From assembly GCA_946481965.1 (NCBI GenBank), contig CAMLPN010000015.1, positions 1 to 45,483 on the forward strand: a stretch of DNA of 45,483 nt. The letters are read 5' to 3'. Origin of the DNA: an uncultured Neisseriaceae bacterium. Its GTDB lineage: Bacteria > Pseudomonadota > Gammaproteobacteria > Burkholderiales > Neisseriaceae. Below are positions 25,714 through 35,407 of the stretch, piece after piece. The stretch's first letter is position 1. Each line of letters begins with the position of its first letter. Under the pieces are notes generated by a model. That model was not told the origin of the DNA. It worked only from the letters and a program-made list of their open reading frames with translations, and did not search any database. Position numbers and translations under genes: made by a program.

Positions 25714-26481
25714 TTATAGACGAACAGAAATACCGGCTTTATGCATTGCTTTTTTAGCATCACCGATTCGTACTTCTCCGAAATGAAATATGCTGGCAGC
25801 TAACACAGCATCTGCATGACCTGATTGTACACCTTCAATCAAATGAATGATATTGCCTACTCCACCGGAAGCAATAACAGGAATAGATACACCATCACTT
25901 ACTGCTCGGGTTAAAGGAAGATTAAAACCAGTTTTGGTGCCATCACGATCCATACTGGTTAATAGTATTTCACCGGCTCCCCTTAAAGCCATTTCTTGCG
26001 CCCAAATGACAGCGTCCAAGCCCGTTTTCTGCCTGCCACCGTGGGTAAATACTTCCCAATGAGAATTACCAGCATCAACCGCTTTGGCATCAATGGCCAC
26101 CACCAACACCTGACTACCAAAAAAAGCACTGATTTCCTCAACCAGTTCAGGCCGATGTACTGCTGCCGTATTAATTGATACTTTATCAGCACCAGCATCC
26201 AATAGCCGTCGCACATCAGCTACCGTGCGTATACCACCACCTACAGTTAATGGAATAAAAACCTTACTGGCCACTGCTTCAATCGTATGCAAAATCGTAT
26301 CACGATTTTCAGAACTGGCGGTTATATCCAGAAAAGTTAACTCATCAGCGCCCTCATCATTATAACGTTGCGCAACTTCTACAGGATTACCGGCATCCCG
26401 CAATGCGATAAAATTTATACCTTTGACAACACAACCATTATCCACATCCAGACAAGGGATAATGCGTTTGGCTAAAGCCAT
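25714..26481 (-). CDS. hisF: Imidazole glycerol phosphate synthase cyclase subunit HisF
   Basis: 255 residues from the ATG at 26481, which gives the standard start [21 protein letters not shown]. An upstream in-frame extension of 14 residues is not conserved. The TIM-barrel catalytic aspartates are in CLDVDNG (Asp near 11) and [10 protein letters not shown] (Asp near 130). SGGVGN and TVGGGIRT are phosphate-binding loops. With HisH it makes IGP and AICAR from PRFAR. It is separated from hisA by an unrelated membrane-protein gene. Confidence 0.95.
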   Translation of the reverse strand: MALAKRIIPCLDVDNGCVVKGINFIALRDAGNPVEVAQRYNDEGADELTFLDITASSENRDTILHTIEAVASKVFIPLTVGGGIRTVADVRRLLDAGADKVSINTAAVHRPELVEEISAFFGSQVLVVAIDAKAVDAGNSHWEVFTHGGRQKTGLDAVIWAQEMALRGAGEILLTSMDRDGTKTGFNLPLTRAVSDGVSIPVIASGGVGNIIHLIEGVQSGHADAVLAASIFHFGEVRIGDAKKAMHKAGISVRL

Positions 26482-26515
26482 ATAACTATCTTTCTTAGAA
26501 TTCTTAATAAACCTA

Positions 26516-26842
26516 CTAACCAATCATAAATTGTGCCCATTGCAGTGAGTAGTTGTAAAAAAAGTAATAACCAATTGACGTTACTAAAGCATAAATCATT
26601 ACGCTAGCTACACTAAAACAAATAACATCCAATAGCCAGATTACCAAAAATACATAAATCCACTGAAAAAAATAACTTAGCATCAAAACCCAACTAAATT
26701 CTGGTAAAGATCGATCTACTATACATGTTGAAACAAAAGATAAAAATGTAATCAAAATTGCTTCTGTTAATGCATGAGCTTCTCGATTTGTGGAAAAAAT
26801 GAGCCATAAACCTAATACTATGCCCAATAAAATACCTAACAT
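26516..26842 (-). CDS. Small polytopic membrane protein of unknown function inside the his cluster
   Basis: 108 residues, almost wholly hydrophobic. Helices lie at roughly 2-18, 26-43, 51-72 and 76-97, with the polar loop STNREAH and a short tail. The ribosome site is strong (AAAGGAG, about 9 bases before the ATG at 26842), so it is likely translated. It lies between hisA and hisF and stops 34 bases before hisF, so it is presumably co-transcribed. No family was recognised. A role in histidine synthesis is not implied; it may be a lineage-specific insertion. Confidence 0.6.
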   Translation of the reverse strand: MLGILLGIVLGLWLIFSTNREAHALTEAILITFLSFVSTCIVDRSLPEFSWVLMLSYFFQWIYVFLVIWLLDVICFSVASVMIYALVTSIGYYFFYNYSLQWAQFMIG

Positions 26843-27019
26843 GTATGGTGTCTCCTTTAATAAATCAGTAGAAACTATCTATTTGACACTTATAGCAATA
26901 TGGATAACAAAATAAATCATTTATATTAAATGGAAATATAACTTTCTCACCATACCGATGTTAAAACCAGAATATTTATAATTTCATAATAAAAAAAACA
27001 ATTAAATTGATAATAATTG

Positions 27020-27760
27020 TTAATATTTAACTGAACTAGCCTCTTTTTGTGCCACGGCCAGATTAAGTGTACCTTCATAAATAGCCCGACCAACAATCGC
27101 ACCGACCACGCCATATTTTTCTGCCCGACATAATGCTTGAATATCTGTAATATCAGTCACCCCACCGGAAGCAATTACGGGAACGGAAATGGCCTGAGCA
27201 AGCTTTATTGTTGCGTCTAAATTCACTCCCTGCATCATTCCATCGCGCCCAATATCGGTATAAATAATACTGTTTATGCCATATTCTGCGTAACGGCTGG
27301 CTAAATCAATTACCTGATAATCAGTAACATTGGCCCAACCATCAATTGCAATCATTCCTTCTTTAGCATCCAAGCCAACAATAATCTGTCCTGGAAATTC
27401 CCTACAAGCCTGTTGTACCAACTGAGGATTTTTGACGGCAGCCGTTCCAATAATGATATATCGCAATCCTAACTGCAAATATTGTTCAATCGTGGCCAAA
27501 TCACGGATACCACCACCTAACTGAACAGGTATATCCGGTCCTACTGCATTCAAAATAGATTTGATCGCCACTTTATTTTCCGGTTTTCCCGAAAATGCAC
27601 CATCAAGGTCAACCAAATGCAAACGGCGAGCACCTTGTTGACACCAATGTGTAGCCATTTGCGCTGGGTGATCTGAAAAAACTGTCGCTTTATCCATCAA
27701 ACCTTGCTGCAAACGTACGCATTTTCCATTTTTCAGGTCAATTGCAGGTATTAATAACAT
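27020..27760 (-). CDS. hisA: Phosphoribosylformimino-AICAR-P isomerase HisA
   Basis: 246 residues. The TIM barrel has catalytic D8 in [12 protein letters not shown] and the second aspartate in [10 protein letters not shown]. Phosphate loops are LGGGIRD and ASGGVTD. It isomerises ProFAR to PRFAR, the fourth histidine step. It is 40 bases after hisH on the same strand. A 177-base AT-rich gap separates it from the next gene. Confidence 0.95.
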   Translation of the reverse strand: MLLIPAIDLKNGKCVRLQQGLMDKATVFSDHPAQMATHWCQQGARRLHLVDLDGAFSGKPENKVAIKSILNAVGPDIPVQLGGGIRDLATIEQYLQLGLRYIIIGTAAVKNPQLVQQACREFPGQIIVGLDAKEGMIAIDGWANVTDYQVIDLASRYAEYGINSIIYTDIGRDGMMQGVNLDATIKLAQAISVPVIASGGVTDITDIQALCRAEKYGVVGAIVGRAIYEGTLNLAVAQKEASSVKY

Positions 27761-27800
27761 TGAATATCACAATACGTTAAAATGGTTAATTCGAATTTGT

Positions 27801-28451
27801 TCATACTGAACCATCCCACAATAAAAAATTTTGTAAAAGCTGCAAACCAGCATTGTGGCTTTTTTCAATATGAAACTGCGTAGCAAATACATTATCCCGA
27901 CCAACCACACAGGCAAATGCATCAGGATAATCCGTGTTTGCCAGTACTATATCTTTTTGCTGCGGCAATAAATAATAACTATGAACAAAATAAAACCACT
28001 CGTCCTGCTTGATATTGGCAAATAAAGGATGTTTTTGTGTCTGCTGAACACGATTCCATCCCATATGTGGCACTTTCAGTCGCCTACCTTGTTTATCAAC
28101 ATGCGCTGAAGAGAAACGTACAACAGATCCTGTAAACCAACCTAATCCAGTAGTATTCCCTTCTTCACTGAATTCAAACAGTAACTGTGCTCCAACACAT
28201 ATACCCAGAAATGGTTTATTGCGCAAACTCTCCAGCAATACTTCTTTCAAACCATTATTCTGTAACGCTGCCATACAATCTGGCATCGCTCCTTGACCGG
28301 GAAAAATAATTTTATCAGCAGCGAAAATTTTTTCCGGATCCGCAGTCAACTCAATTACAGCATTTACATTTTGTAATTTATGAGCAACCTGAACAGACTG
28401 CAATACAGATTGCAGATTGCCCATACCGTTATTGATAATTGCTACTTTCAT
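27801..28451 (-). CDS. hisH: Imidazole glycerol phosphate synthase glutaminase subunit HisH
   Basis: 216 residues. It is a class I glutamine amidotransferase with nucleophile Cys in FLGICVGAQLLFE and the His/Glu pair in ATQFHIEKSH. FPGQGAMPDCM is the oxyanion-hole strand typical of HisH. It supplies ammonia to HisF. The gap to upstream hisB is unusually long (about 600 bases). Confidence 0.95.
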   Translation of the reverse strand: MKVAIINNGMGNLQSVLQSVQVAHKLQNVNAVIELTADPEKIFAADKIIFPGQGAMPDCMAALQNNGLKEVLLESLRNKPFLGICVGAQLLFEFSEEGNTTGLGWFTGSVVRFSSAHVDKQGRRLKVPHMGWNRVQQTQKHPLFANIKQDEWFYFVHSYYLLPQQKDIVLANTDYPDAFACVVGRDNVFATQFHIEKSHNAGLQLLQNFLLWDGSV

Positions 28452-29058
28452 TACCGCGCTCTCAAAATATATTTTAATAATTGAGTAGATGCATAAAAAA
28501 TAATAAATCTCTCAATAACACGTAATCATATTGTAAAATATTGTTACTGTAAATGATGAAATAATCATGATATTTATTATTAGCTAACATAATAACTAAA
28601 TAGGTTAATTATTATAGCACGGATTAGAACCACCATGAATGTATAACACCTTTACATATATAGTTTAGCAAACGATCCATCCTAATTTTAATTTAATTTA
28701 ACCATATGCTTATTGATTTATTTACAGTTAAAATTGGTAAATATTTTCAACACCAAAATTCACCTCACTATATCCTTGCAGCTTTACACCAATTAATTAC
28801 TAAATCCAGATTAATTTTACATAGTTCAAATTATATAAAAGGACAATAGCAAGAATAATGAATGTTAGCTATAACCAATTCTTCTGTAACATATTAAGCG
28901 CAATTTTATCTCTAATATTGATTAAATAATTAGTAAAGTTGAACATGGTTATATGGTTAATTATCGTTATTGTAAAATTAATTTTTATATAAAACAAAAC
29001 TATATATTAATTATTATTTTCACTCATCTATCGCTGGCAAAATAAAGTAGTTTTAATA
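28452..29058. other. Long AT-rich gap inside the his cluster
   Basis: 607 bases between hisB and hisH. A 47-codon plus-strand frame lies at 28706-28849 (MLIDLFTVKIGKYF...) but has no ribosome site. I see no hairpin terminator, repeat or insertion-sequence trace. The gap may hold a second promoter for hisH and the genes after it, since it splits the cluster. Confidence 0.35.
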
Positions 29059-29652
29059 TCATGCCGTCAAGGTGCCTTTGGTTGATGGCATAACGCCTGC
29101 CATCCGTTCATCATAAGCTATAGCCATACGTAGGGCACGACCAAAAGCTTTAAAAATGGTTTCAGCCTGATGATGAGCATTAATTCCACGTATATTATCA
29201 ATATGTAAAGTCATCATAGCATGATTAACCAGGCCTTGAAAAAACTCACTAATCAAATCTACGTCAAATCTTCCAATCGAAGCTCTGGTAAACACAACGT
29301 TAAATAGCAATCCTGGTCTTCCCGACAAATCTAGAACGACTCTACTTAATGATTCATCCAACGGTACATAACTGTGCCCGTAGCGACAGATCCCACTTTT
29401 ATCTCCTAAAGCCAGTTTAATCGCCTGCCCTAGTGCAATGCCTATATCTTCTACTGTATGATGATCATCAATATGCACATCACCGCAGCATTTGATTTCC
29501 AGATCAATCAGGCCATGACGGGCAATCTGATCCAGCATATGTTCCAAAAAAGGCACCCCAGTATCAAAATGTCCAATACCTTTTCCATCCAGATTAATGC
29601 TGATTTCTATCTGAGTTTCACTGGTATTTCGGGTCACTTTTGCCGTCCGCAT
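29059..29652 (-). CDS. hisB: Imidazoleglycerol-phosphate dehydratase
   Basis: 197 residues, the monofunctional form. The metal-binding signatures are [43 protein letters not shown] and the final KGTLTA. It dehydrates IGP to imidazole acetol phosphate, the sixth histidine step. It is the first his gene on this strand and probably carries the cluster promoter just upstream (29653-29860), although no clear boxes were seen. Confidence 0.96.
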   Translation of the reverse strand: MRTAKVTRNTSETQIEISINLDGKGIGHFDTGVPFLEHMLDQIARHGLIDLEIKCCGDVHIDDHHTVEDIGIALGQAIKLALGDKSGICRYGHSYVPLDESLSRVVLDLSGRPGLLFNVVFTRASIGRFDVDLISEFFQGLVNHAMMTLHIDNIRGINAHHQAETIFKAFGRALRMAIAYDERMAGVMPSTKGTLTA

Positions 29653-29862
29653 TCAATTAGTCCTTATTTAATTTTTTATAGAGAAATTTGTGATCCTAAA
29701 CTATACCAATATAGGGTTGGCCACAATAGTATTTAGCCTGCCAGCACGACGCAATCTGGAAGTTACATCAGTATAATTAGATTAAAATTATCGGCTCTTG
29801 CTTTCAGACATATTGACTACATTATATTAAAATCTATAAATATATTTATACTTATTAAAACT

Positions 29863-30819
29863 ATGAGTCAAACCAGTCATCATCAACTTACGGAAATCAA
29901 TAATATTGCTTTACAGCGCTTATGTGGTGTACTTGATCAACACATAAATAGTTTAGCTAAAGCTTTAGATCTGTCCATTACCCGTCATTTTGATAATTTT
30001 ACCCTCAGTGGCGACCAAGTTAAACTAGGGATAACTGCTTTAGAAAATTTAGCGGCAATTGCCCGTGAACGTGATTTAGAAGACAGTGATATTCAGTTAG
30101 CAGCAGTTGAAGCCAAAACCAGCCAAAGTAATGACAATAATACGAATGATCAGAAGGCTTGGACTTTACGTACCCGTCGCGGCAATATAGGAGGTCGCAC
30201 TCCTCGTCAAAGTGGTTACATCCGCGCACTATTAACCCATGATGTCGTTTTTGGTCTCGGGCCAGCTGGTACCGGCAAAACGTATCTGGCCGTAGCTGCT
30301 GCCGTAGATGCTATTGAAAAACATCAGGTTGAGCGTATTGTTCTGGTTCGCCCCGCAGTTGAAGCAGGCGAAAAATTGGGTTTTCTGCCCGGTGATCTGG
30401 CGCAAAAAGTTGATCCGTATCTGCGCCCTTTATACGATGCGCTATATGATCTGATGGGATTCGATCGCGTCACCAAATTACTGGAAAAAGGATTGATAGA
30501 AATTGCGCCTTTAGCTTATATGCGCGGACGTACTCTGAACAGTGCCTTTATTATCCTTGACGAAGCCCAAAATACTACTCCGGAACAAATGAAAATGTTT
30601 CTAACTCGTATTGGTTTTGGAGCCAAAGCAGTAATTACTGGCGACACCAGCCAAATAGACTTACCTAAAAATATTAAAAGTGGTCTGAAAGATGCTCGCG
30701 AAAAACTCAATAATATTGAAGGTATCTACTTTCATGTATTCACCAGCGAAGATGTCGTTCGCCATCCCTTGGTGCAGAAAATAGTTGATGCATATGATGA
30801 AGCGGCCGAACAAGAATAA
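29863..30819 (+). CDS. phoH: PhoH-like ATPase (YbeZ type)
   Basis: 318 residues. Walker A GPAGTGKT is at 133-140, preceded by [10 protein letters not shown]. Walker B is [23 protein letters not shown], followed by [11 protein letters not shown]. The N-terminal 100 residues form the phage-like KH-type region of YbeZ proteins. PhoH/YbeZ works with the RNase YbeY in ribosome and RNA quality control, but ybeY does not follow here; an unrelated SDR gene does. The ATG at 29863 has no clear ribosome site but gives the expected start. Confidence 0.92.
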   Translation: MSQTSHHQLTEINNIALQRLCGVLDQHINSLAKALDLSITRHFDNFTLSGDQVKLGITALENLAAIARERDLEDSDIQLAAVEAKTSQSNDNNTNDQKAWTLRTRRGNIGGRTPRQSGYIRALLTHDVVFGLGPAGTGKTYLAVAAAVDAIEKHQVERIVLVRPAVEAGEKLGFLPGDLAQKVDPYLRPLYDALYDLMGFDRVTKLLEKGLIEIAPLAYMRGRTLNSAFIILDEAQNTTPEQMKMFLTRIGFGAKAVITGDTSQIDLPKNIKSGLKDAREKLNNIEGIYFHVFTSEDVVRHPLVQKIVDAYDEAAEQE

Positions 30820-30920
30820 TCATCTATTTAGATAAAACAAAAATAAGCGAATAAATGATTACCGACAAATGGTTTAACAAAGACTAAACTGCATAATAAA
30901 TCTTTATAAAAATAGCTATT

Positions 30921-31763
30921 ATGAAAACAATTCTGATTACTGGCTGTTCCAGCGGTATTGGTTATGCAACCGCCCAACTTTTGCGACAGGATAACTGGCG
31001 TGTTTATACCAGCTGCCGTCGCTCGGAAGATGTAGCACGTTTACGAGCAGAAGGTTTTCATTGTCTGCAACTTGACATTACTCATGATGAGCAAATTCAC
31101 ACTGCTGTAGAAACAGTAATTACTGAATTTGGACATCTTGATGCGCTATTTTGCAATGCCGGCTATGGGCAAACAGGTGCTGCAGAAGATTTAAATCGCG
31201 CGGCATTACAGGAACAATTCAATACTAATGTTTTCGGAACATGGCAATGCATCAATGTAGCGATGAAAATCTTCCGTCGTCAACAACATGGACGGATTCT
31301 GGTCAACTCCAGCATACTCGGATATGCAGCCATGCCATGGCGCAGCGCCTATAACAGCAGTAAATTTGCGCTGGAGGGCTTATGTGATACCTTGCGACAG
31401 GAAATCTATGGCAGTGGCATTTATATTAGTTTGCTGGAACCGGGACCAATCGCCACCCGCTTTCGTCCCAATGCACTGGTAAAATTCCGGCAATACATTG
31501 ATGTTGATAATAGCGTCCATCGACAAGCTTATCAGGCACAACTTAATCGTTTGCAGACACAGGGTTCTGTGGCTCCTTTCACCCTGACCGCTGAGCAATG
31601 TGCCACAGTCTGTGCTCGCGCTCTGAATGCCAAAAAACCTAAAGCACGTTATCCCGTTACCGTTCCGGCTCATTTATTCTGGTATCTGAAAAAATGCTTA
31701 CCAATTGCCACGCTGGATTGGTTATGTCGTCTTTCTGTCCACAAACAAGGCAAACAAAGTTAA
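30921..31763 (+). CDS. SDR-family oxidoreductase
   Basis: 280 residues. The Rossmann NAD(P) motif TGCSSGIG is at 7-14. CNAGYGQTG corresponds to the NNAG strand. The catalytic Ser is in VNSSILG and the YxxxK pair is YNSSK within SAYNSSKFALEGLCD. A GPIATRF loop follows. The classical SDR layout with a C-terminal tail is like 17-beta-hydroxysteroid-dehydrogenase-type or YqfF-like proteins of unknown substrate. It lies about 100 bases after phoH and 45 bases before the TetR start. Confidence 0.85.
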   Translation: MKTILITGCSSGIGYATAQLLRQDNWRVYTSCRRSEDVARLRAEGFHCLQLDITHDEQIHTAVETVITEFGHLDALFCNAGYGQTGAAEDLNRAALQEQFNTNVFGTWQCINVAMKIFRRQQHGRILVNSSILGYAAMPWRSAYNSSKFALEGLCDTLRQEIYGSGIYISLLEPGPIATRFRPNALVKFRQYIDVDNSVHRQAYQAQLNRLQTQGSVAPFTLTAEQCATVCARALNAKKPKARYPVTVPAHLFWYLKKCLPIATLDWLCRLSVHKQGKQS

Positions 31764-31807
31764 AATTCAATTTTTGCAATATCCATATAGCAAATTTTGT
31801 TAGTCTT

Positions 31808-32443
31808 ATGAACATGGCACATTTATCAAGAACACAAACCTTATCCCGCAAAGGTAACGATACCAAATTAGCCCTGATTCGCAGTGGTGTAGAAATGATG
31901 ACCACTTATGGCTATAACGGCGCCAATCTTGAGCACATTCTGAAAAATGTTGGTGTGCCTAAAGGCTCTTTTTACTACTATTTCAAAAGTAAAGAAGACT
32001 TTGGAAAAGCCATACTGGATTATTACAACATATTCTTTATCAATAAATTAAATCAGCATTTACTTAATCAGCATATCCACTCAGCTTTAGACAGAATCCA
32101 TGCATTTTATCGCGACGCGAAAACCAATATGGCCAAATACCATTTTAATCGTGGCTGTCTGGTGGGCGAATTTATGCAGAATGAATCTCTTTTACCTGAA
32201 AATTATTCGATCTTACTGAATAACATCCTACATCAATGGCAAGACAAAATATCTGCTTGCTTACAAATAGCCCAACAACAACATGAAATTCACCCACAGC
32301 TGGACTCCCAAAAACTGGCCTGTTTTTTCTGGCTGGGCTGGGAAGGTGCAGTAAGCCGTGCCAAACTGACTAAAAATGCTGCTCCACTGGATACCTTTAT
32401 AGAACAATTCATTACCTTAATTCAATCAAATAAAAATAAATAA
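31808..32443 (+). CDS. acuR: TetR-family regulator, AcuR-like, next to acuI
   Basis: About 211 residues from the ATG at 31808 (MNMAHLSRTQ). A longer frame reaches back into the SDR gene but encodes nothing family-like. The TetR helix-turn-helix is IRSGVEMMTTYGYNGANLEHILKNVGVPKGSFYYYFKSKEDF. The C-terminal part resembles the TetR_C domain common in AcuR-type regulators. It probably represses the adjacent reductase gene; an inverted repeat overlapping that gene's -10 box supports this. The symbol is by context and resemblance. The ligand might be acrylate or another reactive carbonyl, but this is inferred. Confidence 0.7.
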   Translation: MNMAHLSRTQTLSRKGNDTKLALIRSGVEMMTTYGYNGANLEHILKNVGVPKGSFYYYFKSKEDFGKAILDYYNIFFINKLNQHLLNQHIHSALDRIHAFYRDAKTNMAKYHFNRGCLVGEFMQNESLLPENYSILLNNILHQWQDKISACLQIAQQQHEIHPQLDSQKLACFFWLGWEGAVSRAKLTKNAAPLDTFIEQFITLIQSNKNK

Positions 32444-32540
32444 TTCTCTTTTTAGTTTTTTAAAAGCAATAATTTATCAATTTCTTATTTCTTTCAGTTA
32501 GCTTACAGCTAATATAAAAACCTGTTTATTTGCCCCAGCA

Positions 32541-32570
32541 TTGATATTAGCTAGATAACCGGTCTATAAT
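32541..32570 (+). promoter_or_regulatory. Sigma-70 promoter of the acuI-like gene
   Basis: TTGATA at 32541-32546 and a perfect TATAAT at 32565-32570 are separated by 18 bases. The start codon lies 45 bases beyond the -10 box. Confidence 0.75.
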
Positions 32571-32591
32571 AAAATTAGACCGGTCGTCTAG
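32551..32591. promoter_or_regulatory. TetR-type operator overlapping the -10 box
   Basis: CTAGATAACCGGTCTA at 32551-32566 and TAGACCGGTCGTCTAG at 32576-32591 are inverted copies with two mismatches in 16, separated by 9 bases. Each arm holds a near-palindromic ACCGGT core. The site covers the spacer, the -10 box and the likely start point, so a bound repressor would block transcription. Confidence 0.75.
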
Positions 32592-32614
32592 TTCTCAACA
32601 ACAGGAATATTACT

Positions 32615-33607
32615 ATGTTATTCAAAGCAATATTATTAGAAAAAAATCAGACAGCATTTTCCTGCAATATCCAAAATATTAGTGAAGACACTCTGATGCA
32701 ACAATCAGGTGATACCCTGATTCAGGTGAAGTATTCAAGTTTAAATTATAAAGATGCACTAGCTATTACCAACAGCGGACCTGTGGTACGTCAGTGGCCG
32801 ATGATTCCCGGTATAGACGGTGTCGGAACCGTTATTAATACTAGCAGCAAGCATTTTAAAACCGGCGATAAAGTGATTTTAAATGGCTGGGGCTGCGGAG
32901 AAACCCATTGGGGTTGCTTTAGTGAACTGGCACATCTTAATGCAGAATGGCTAATCCCTTTACCCATAGATCTGAGTGCAAAACAGGCCATGATGATCGG
33001 TACTGCTGGTTACACTGCAGCTTTGTGCGTACAACGAATTATTGAACATGGCATCACACCCGAACAAGGCAATATTCTGATAACCGGTGCTACCGGTGGC
33101 GTTGGCTCTGTTGCCATCATGTTACTGAGTCAGTTAGGCTATAACATCACCGCAGCAACTAGCAAAATTAGCAATACCGAGTATCTGCAAAAATTGGGGG
33201 TCAAACATTTTATCGACAGTAAAAATTTAGCTGCTGCTGGCAAACCATTACAAAAAGAACAATGGTCGGCAGCCATTGACGTACTTGGTTCTCATAGTCT
33301 GGCTAATATTTGCGCCCAAATCCAGTATGGTGGCATTGTTACTGCCTGTGGACTGGCGCAGGGTATGGATTTTCCGGCCACAGTTGCACCATTTATTTTG
33401 CGAGGAGTTACTTTGGCAGGTATTGATAGCGTGATGGCTTCACGGGCAAAACGTATTGCAGCCTGGGAATATCTTGCCAAACTCTTGAATACCAAATTAC
33501 TGGAACAAATTACTCAAACCATATCATTAAATGAATGCCCACAAATAGCTAAGGAAATGATAAATGGCGAAATTAAAGGCAGATACATCATCGATCCCAG
33601 CCTTTAA
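32615..33607 (+). CDS. acuI: Acrylyl-CoA reductase/quinone oxidoreductase family (AcuI/YhdH)
   Basis: 330 residues. It is a zinc-free medium-chain reductase with SSLNYKDALAITN and PMIPGIDGVGTV at the N-terminus, the NADP-binding loop ITGATGGVGSVAIMLL, and the C-terminal GRYIIDP, all typical of YhdH/AcuI. Members reduce acryloyl-CoA or related toxic enoyl compounds with NADPH. The gene is behind a well-formed promoter and operator and follows the TetR gene by 171 bases. The ribosome site AACAGGAATATTACT fits the ATG at 32615. A strong hairpin terminator lies about 160 bases downstream. Confidence 0.85.
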   Translation: MLFKAILLEKNQTAFSCNIQNISEDTLMQQSGDTLIQVKYSSLNYKDALAITNSGPVVRQWPMIPGIDGVGTVINTSSKHFKTGDKVILNGWGCGETHWGCFSELAHLNAEWLIPLPIDLSAKQAMMIGTAGYTAALCVQRIIEHGITPEQGNILITGATGGVGSVAIMLLSQLGYNITAATSKISNTEYLQKLGVKHFIDSKNLAAAGKPLQKEQWSAAIDVLGSHSLANICAQIQYGGIVTACGLAQGMDFPATVAPFILRGVTLAGIDSVMASRAKRIAAWEYLAKLLNTKLLEQITQTISLNECPQIAKEMINGEIKGRYIIDPSL

Positions 33608-33766
33608 ATTCATATTGGTTGACCAATCGTTGAAGCTAAATCCTTAGTAGATAATCCTTATTGTTCAATTCTAAATTTTATTATTTCAATAAGATCTCAG
33701 CTAAAGTGATTGAATAATGTTCACTCGCATATTTTCAATCAATAATGTTTTTATTTCTAAAAATTA

Positions 33767-33799
33767 GAATAAAGACTATTGAGTTAATAGTCTTTATTC
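33767..33799. terminator. Bidirectional hairpin terminator
   Basis: A perfect 14-bp stem, GAATAAAGACTATT and its inverse, with loop GAGTT lies between acuI and the convergent secreted-protein gene. The rest of the 33608-33933 gap shows nothing else. Confidence 0.8.
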
Positions 33800-33933
33800 C
33801 AATGAGGTTTAATTAAAACAGAAGTCTTTTGATAATTATTTAGATTTAATTTGCTTAATTTCTATATCACATTGCTTAAAAAATTTGAGGAAAGATTTTT
33901 TTTCACTTCTTATATCGCCATATTTTATTATTC

Positions 33934-34809
33934 TTAATCTTGGTTTATGGTTTTAAGTACATTATTCCATTTTTCAAATTCATACGAACTTAAAAAGGTA
34001 CTATTAGTGTTGCCAAGATAAAATGCCAATTCTTTATAAGTCTTTAGATTTTTTGAAATAGGAAAACAAGCTAAATAATCATCAACCGCGACAATATCCT
34101 CAGCATAGGCAAATTGTTGTTTGGTGAGTTTAGCTAAATAACCATTTAGATTCAATTTTGTACAATTTGGATATTGTTGTTTGCGTTGAAATTGGTTATC
34201 GCTAAATTGATAAGTAATATTTGCATTGGATTCTGCATGGTAAACATTATCGACCACATCAATCATATAATTTAGTTCATAATGAGCGGCAATATGCACA
34301 TGAAACAAATTGTCGATAACCAAAGCTGAATAATCAAAAATATGGTCTTCATGACCGGTATGAGCAGAAAGTATCAGCTCATCCAAATAATCTCCTTCTT
34401 GATTAAATGCGTTGAGCAAATACAAATCTTCTAAAATCCCTTCTCCTAAACTGTCAAAAGTAAAATGATAAAGAACAAATCGAATATTATCTATTTCAAA
34501 ACGACCAACAGCGGTTAAATTTTGCAAGGTATAATAGGACTGCTCTTTAATTGAAGGTTTGTCATAGTAGCGATAATCTTCTTCAGCAAAATGAAAAAAT
34601 TTACTATCAACATATTGTCCATTAGCCAAATTATGGGTGTCAAATGGCATATTTAACACTGGCAAATTTTGATAAAAATCGTTAAAGGTTTCGAAGTGCT
34701 GGCGCTGATTATATTGTAGTGTATTATTTTGTGGTTCAGCATAAGAATAACTAGTATAAAAAAAACTGAGTAATAAGCTAAAGCTAAAAAGTAGAGTAAT
34801 TTTTTTCAT
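33934..34809 (-). CDS. Secreted protein of unknown function, accessory
   Basis: 291 residues with a clear Sec signal peptide (MKKITLLFSFSLLLSFFYTSYSYA, residues 1-24, A-x-A-like end). The mature part is rich in F/Y/D/N, with no transmembrane segment and few cysteines. It shows a mixed alpha/beta pattern with LYHFTFDSLGEGILEDLYLL and a later HIAAHYELNY. No family was recognised. Low GC sets it apart from acuI and maf. A broken coding tail ends 19 bases upstream on the same strand, as at the PoNi genes, so an immunity role against a periplasm-acting toxin is a reasonable guess. Confidence 0.55.
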   Translation of the reverse strand: MKKITLLFSFSLLLSFFYTSYSYAEPQNNTLQYNQRQHFETFNDFYQNLPVLNMPFDTHNLANGQYVDSKFFHFAEEDYRYYDKPSIKEQSYYTLQNLTAVGRFEIDNIRFVLYHFTFDSLGEGILEDLYLLNAFNQEGDYLDELILSAHTGHEDHIFDYSALVIDNLFHVHIAAHYELNYMIDVVDNVYHAESNANITYQFSDNQFQRKQQYPNCTKLNLNGYLAKLTKQQFAYAEDIVAVDDYLACFPISKNLKTYKELAFYLGNTNSTFLSSYEFEKWNNVLKTINQD

Positions 34810-34827
34810 TGTAATCTTATTTTTTCT

Positions 34828-35171
34828 TTAAACATCTTCTAAGGGATATTTTACGCCGATTTGTTTCCTAATATCGGTTGACATTGGAGAAGTAAGCAAA
34901 GAAAGCGCTATTGCTTCATGATCAATTGTTCGTTGTTGATAAAGTTTGGCAAACTCAAGACCTCATAATACATTTCATTACTTTGTTGCATTATGCTAAT
35001 AATTTCTTCTTCATTTTGGCGAGAATGACAGGTAGTTTAATGATAATAGAATAAATGATGATAACTAGCACATCATCTTTTTAGTGCCAATTATTACTAG
35101 TTTAATCATTATTCACCCTTTTCAAGTTTGGGTTGGTAAATGAAACGACTTATACAATCCATATTTAATCG
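34828..35171 (-). pseudogene. Degraded coding tails upstream of the secreted-protein gene
   Basis: On the minus strand one frame reads SRQNEEEIISIMQQSNEMYY, and after a shift the next reads EFAKLYQQRTIDHEAIALSL then TSPMSTDIRKQIGVKYPLED and stops at 34828-34830, 19 bases before the secreted-protein start. Further upstream another short frame reads CISRFIYQPKLEKGE and stops at 35109-35111, followed at once by an ATG-led MIKLVIIGTKK fragment. The order suggests the ends of two or more decayed genes. The parent families were not recognised. Confidence 0.4.
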
Positions 35172-35407
35172 TTATGAAAATTTGATAAAAATGCATAGTA
35201 AAACCGATTATTTTGAAAAATCGTATGCGCGTCAATCATCTCATTCATTTTTCATAGTCAATGACTAGTGTAAAATGAATTAATTTTTAAAAAATTTATA
35301 ATTCAATCCCGATATATTTTTGTTAATAAAGGCATTAATTCTTTAACTACAGAATTATTTTCTTTTTTCAACATCATCAATGGGATTAAAAGCGATTATT
35401 AAACACA
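35172..35407. other. AT-rich gap with a 24-codon remnant-like frame
   Basis: A minus-strand frame at 35303-35377 (MMLKKENNSVVKELMPLLTK then IYRD) is short but protein-like. It lies just after the stop of the next secreted-protein gene. Nothing else was seen. Confidence 0.3.

Noticed and set aside
28706-28849. 47-codon plus-strand frame inside the hisB-hisH gap
   Set aside because: There is no ribosome site, AT-rich composition makes such frames frequent, and it is antisense to the his cluster. It is noted only in the gap entry.
35140-35268. 42-codon plus-strand frame (MKRLIQSIFNRYENLIK...)
   Set aside because: It overlaps minus-strand coding remnants that end just before the next gene. It has only a weak ribosome site and no recognisable features, so it was not called.
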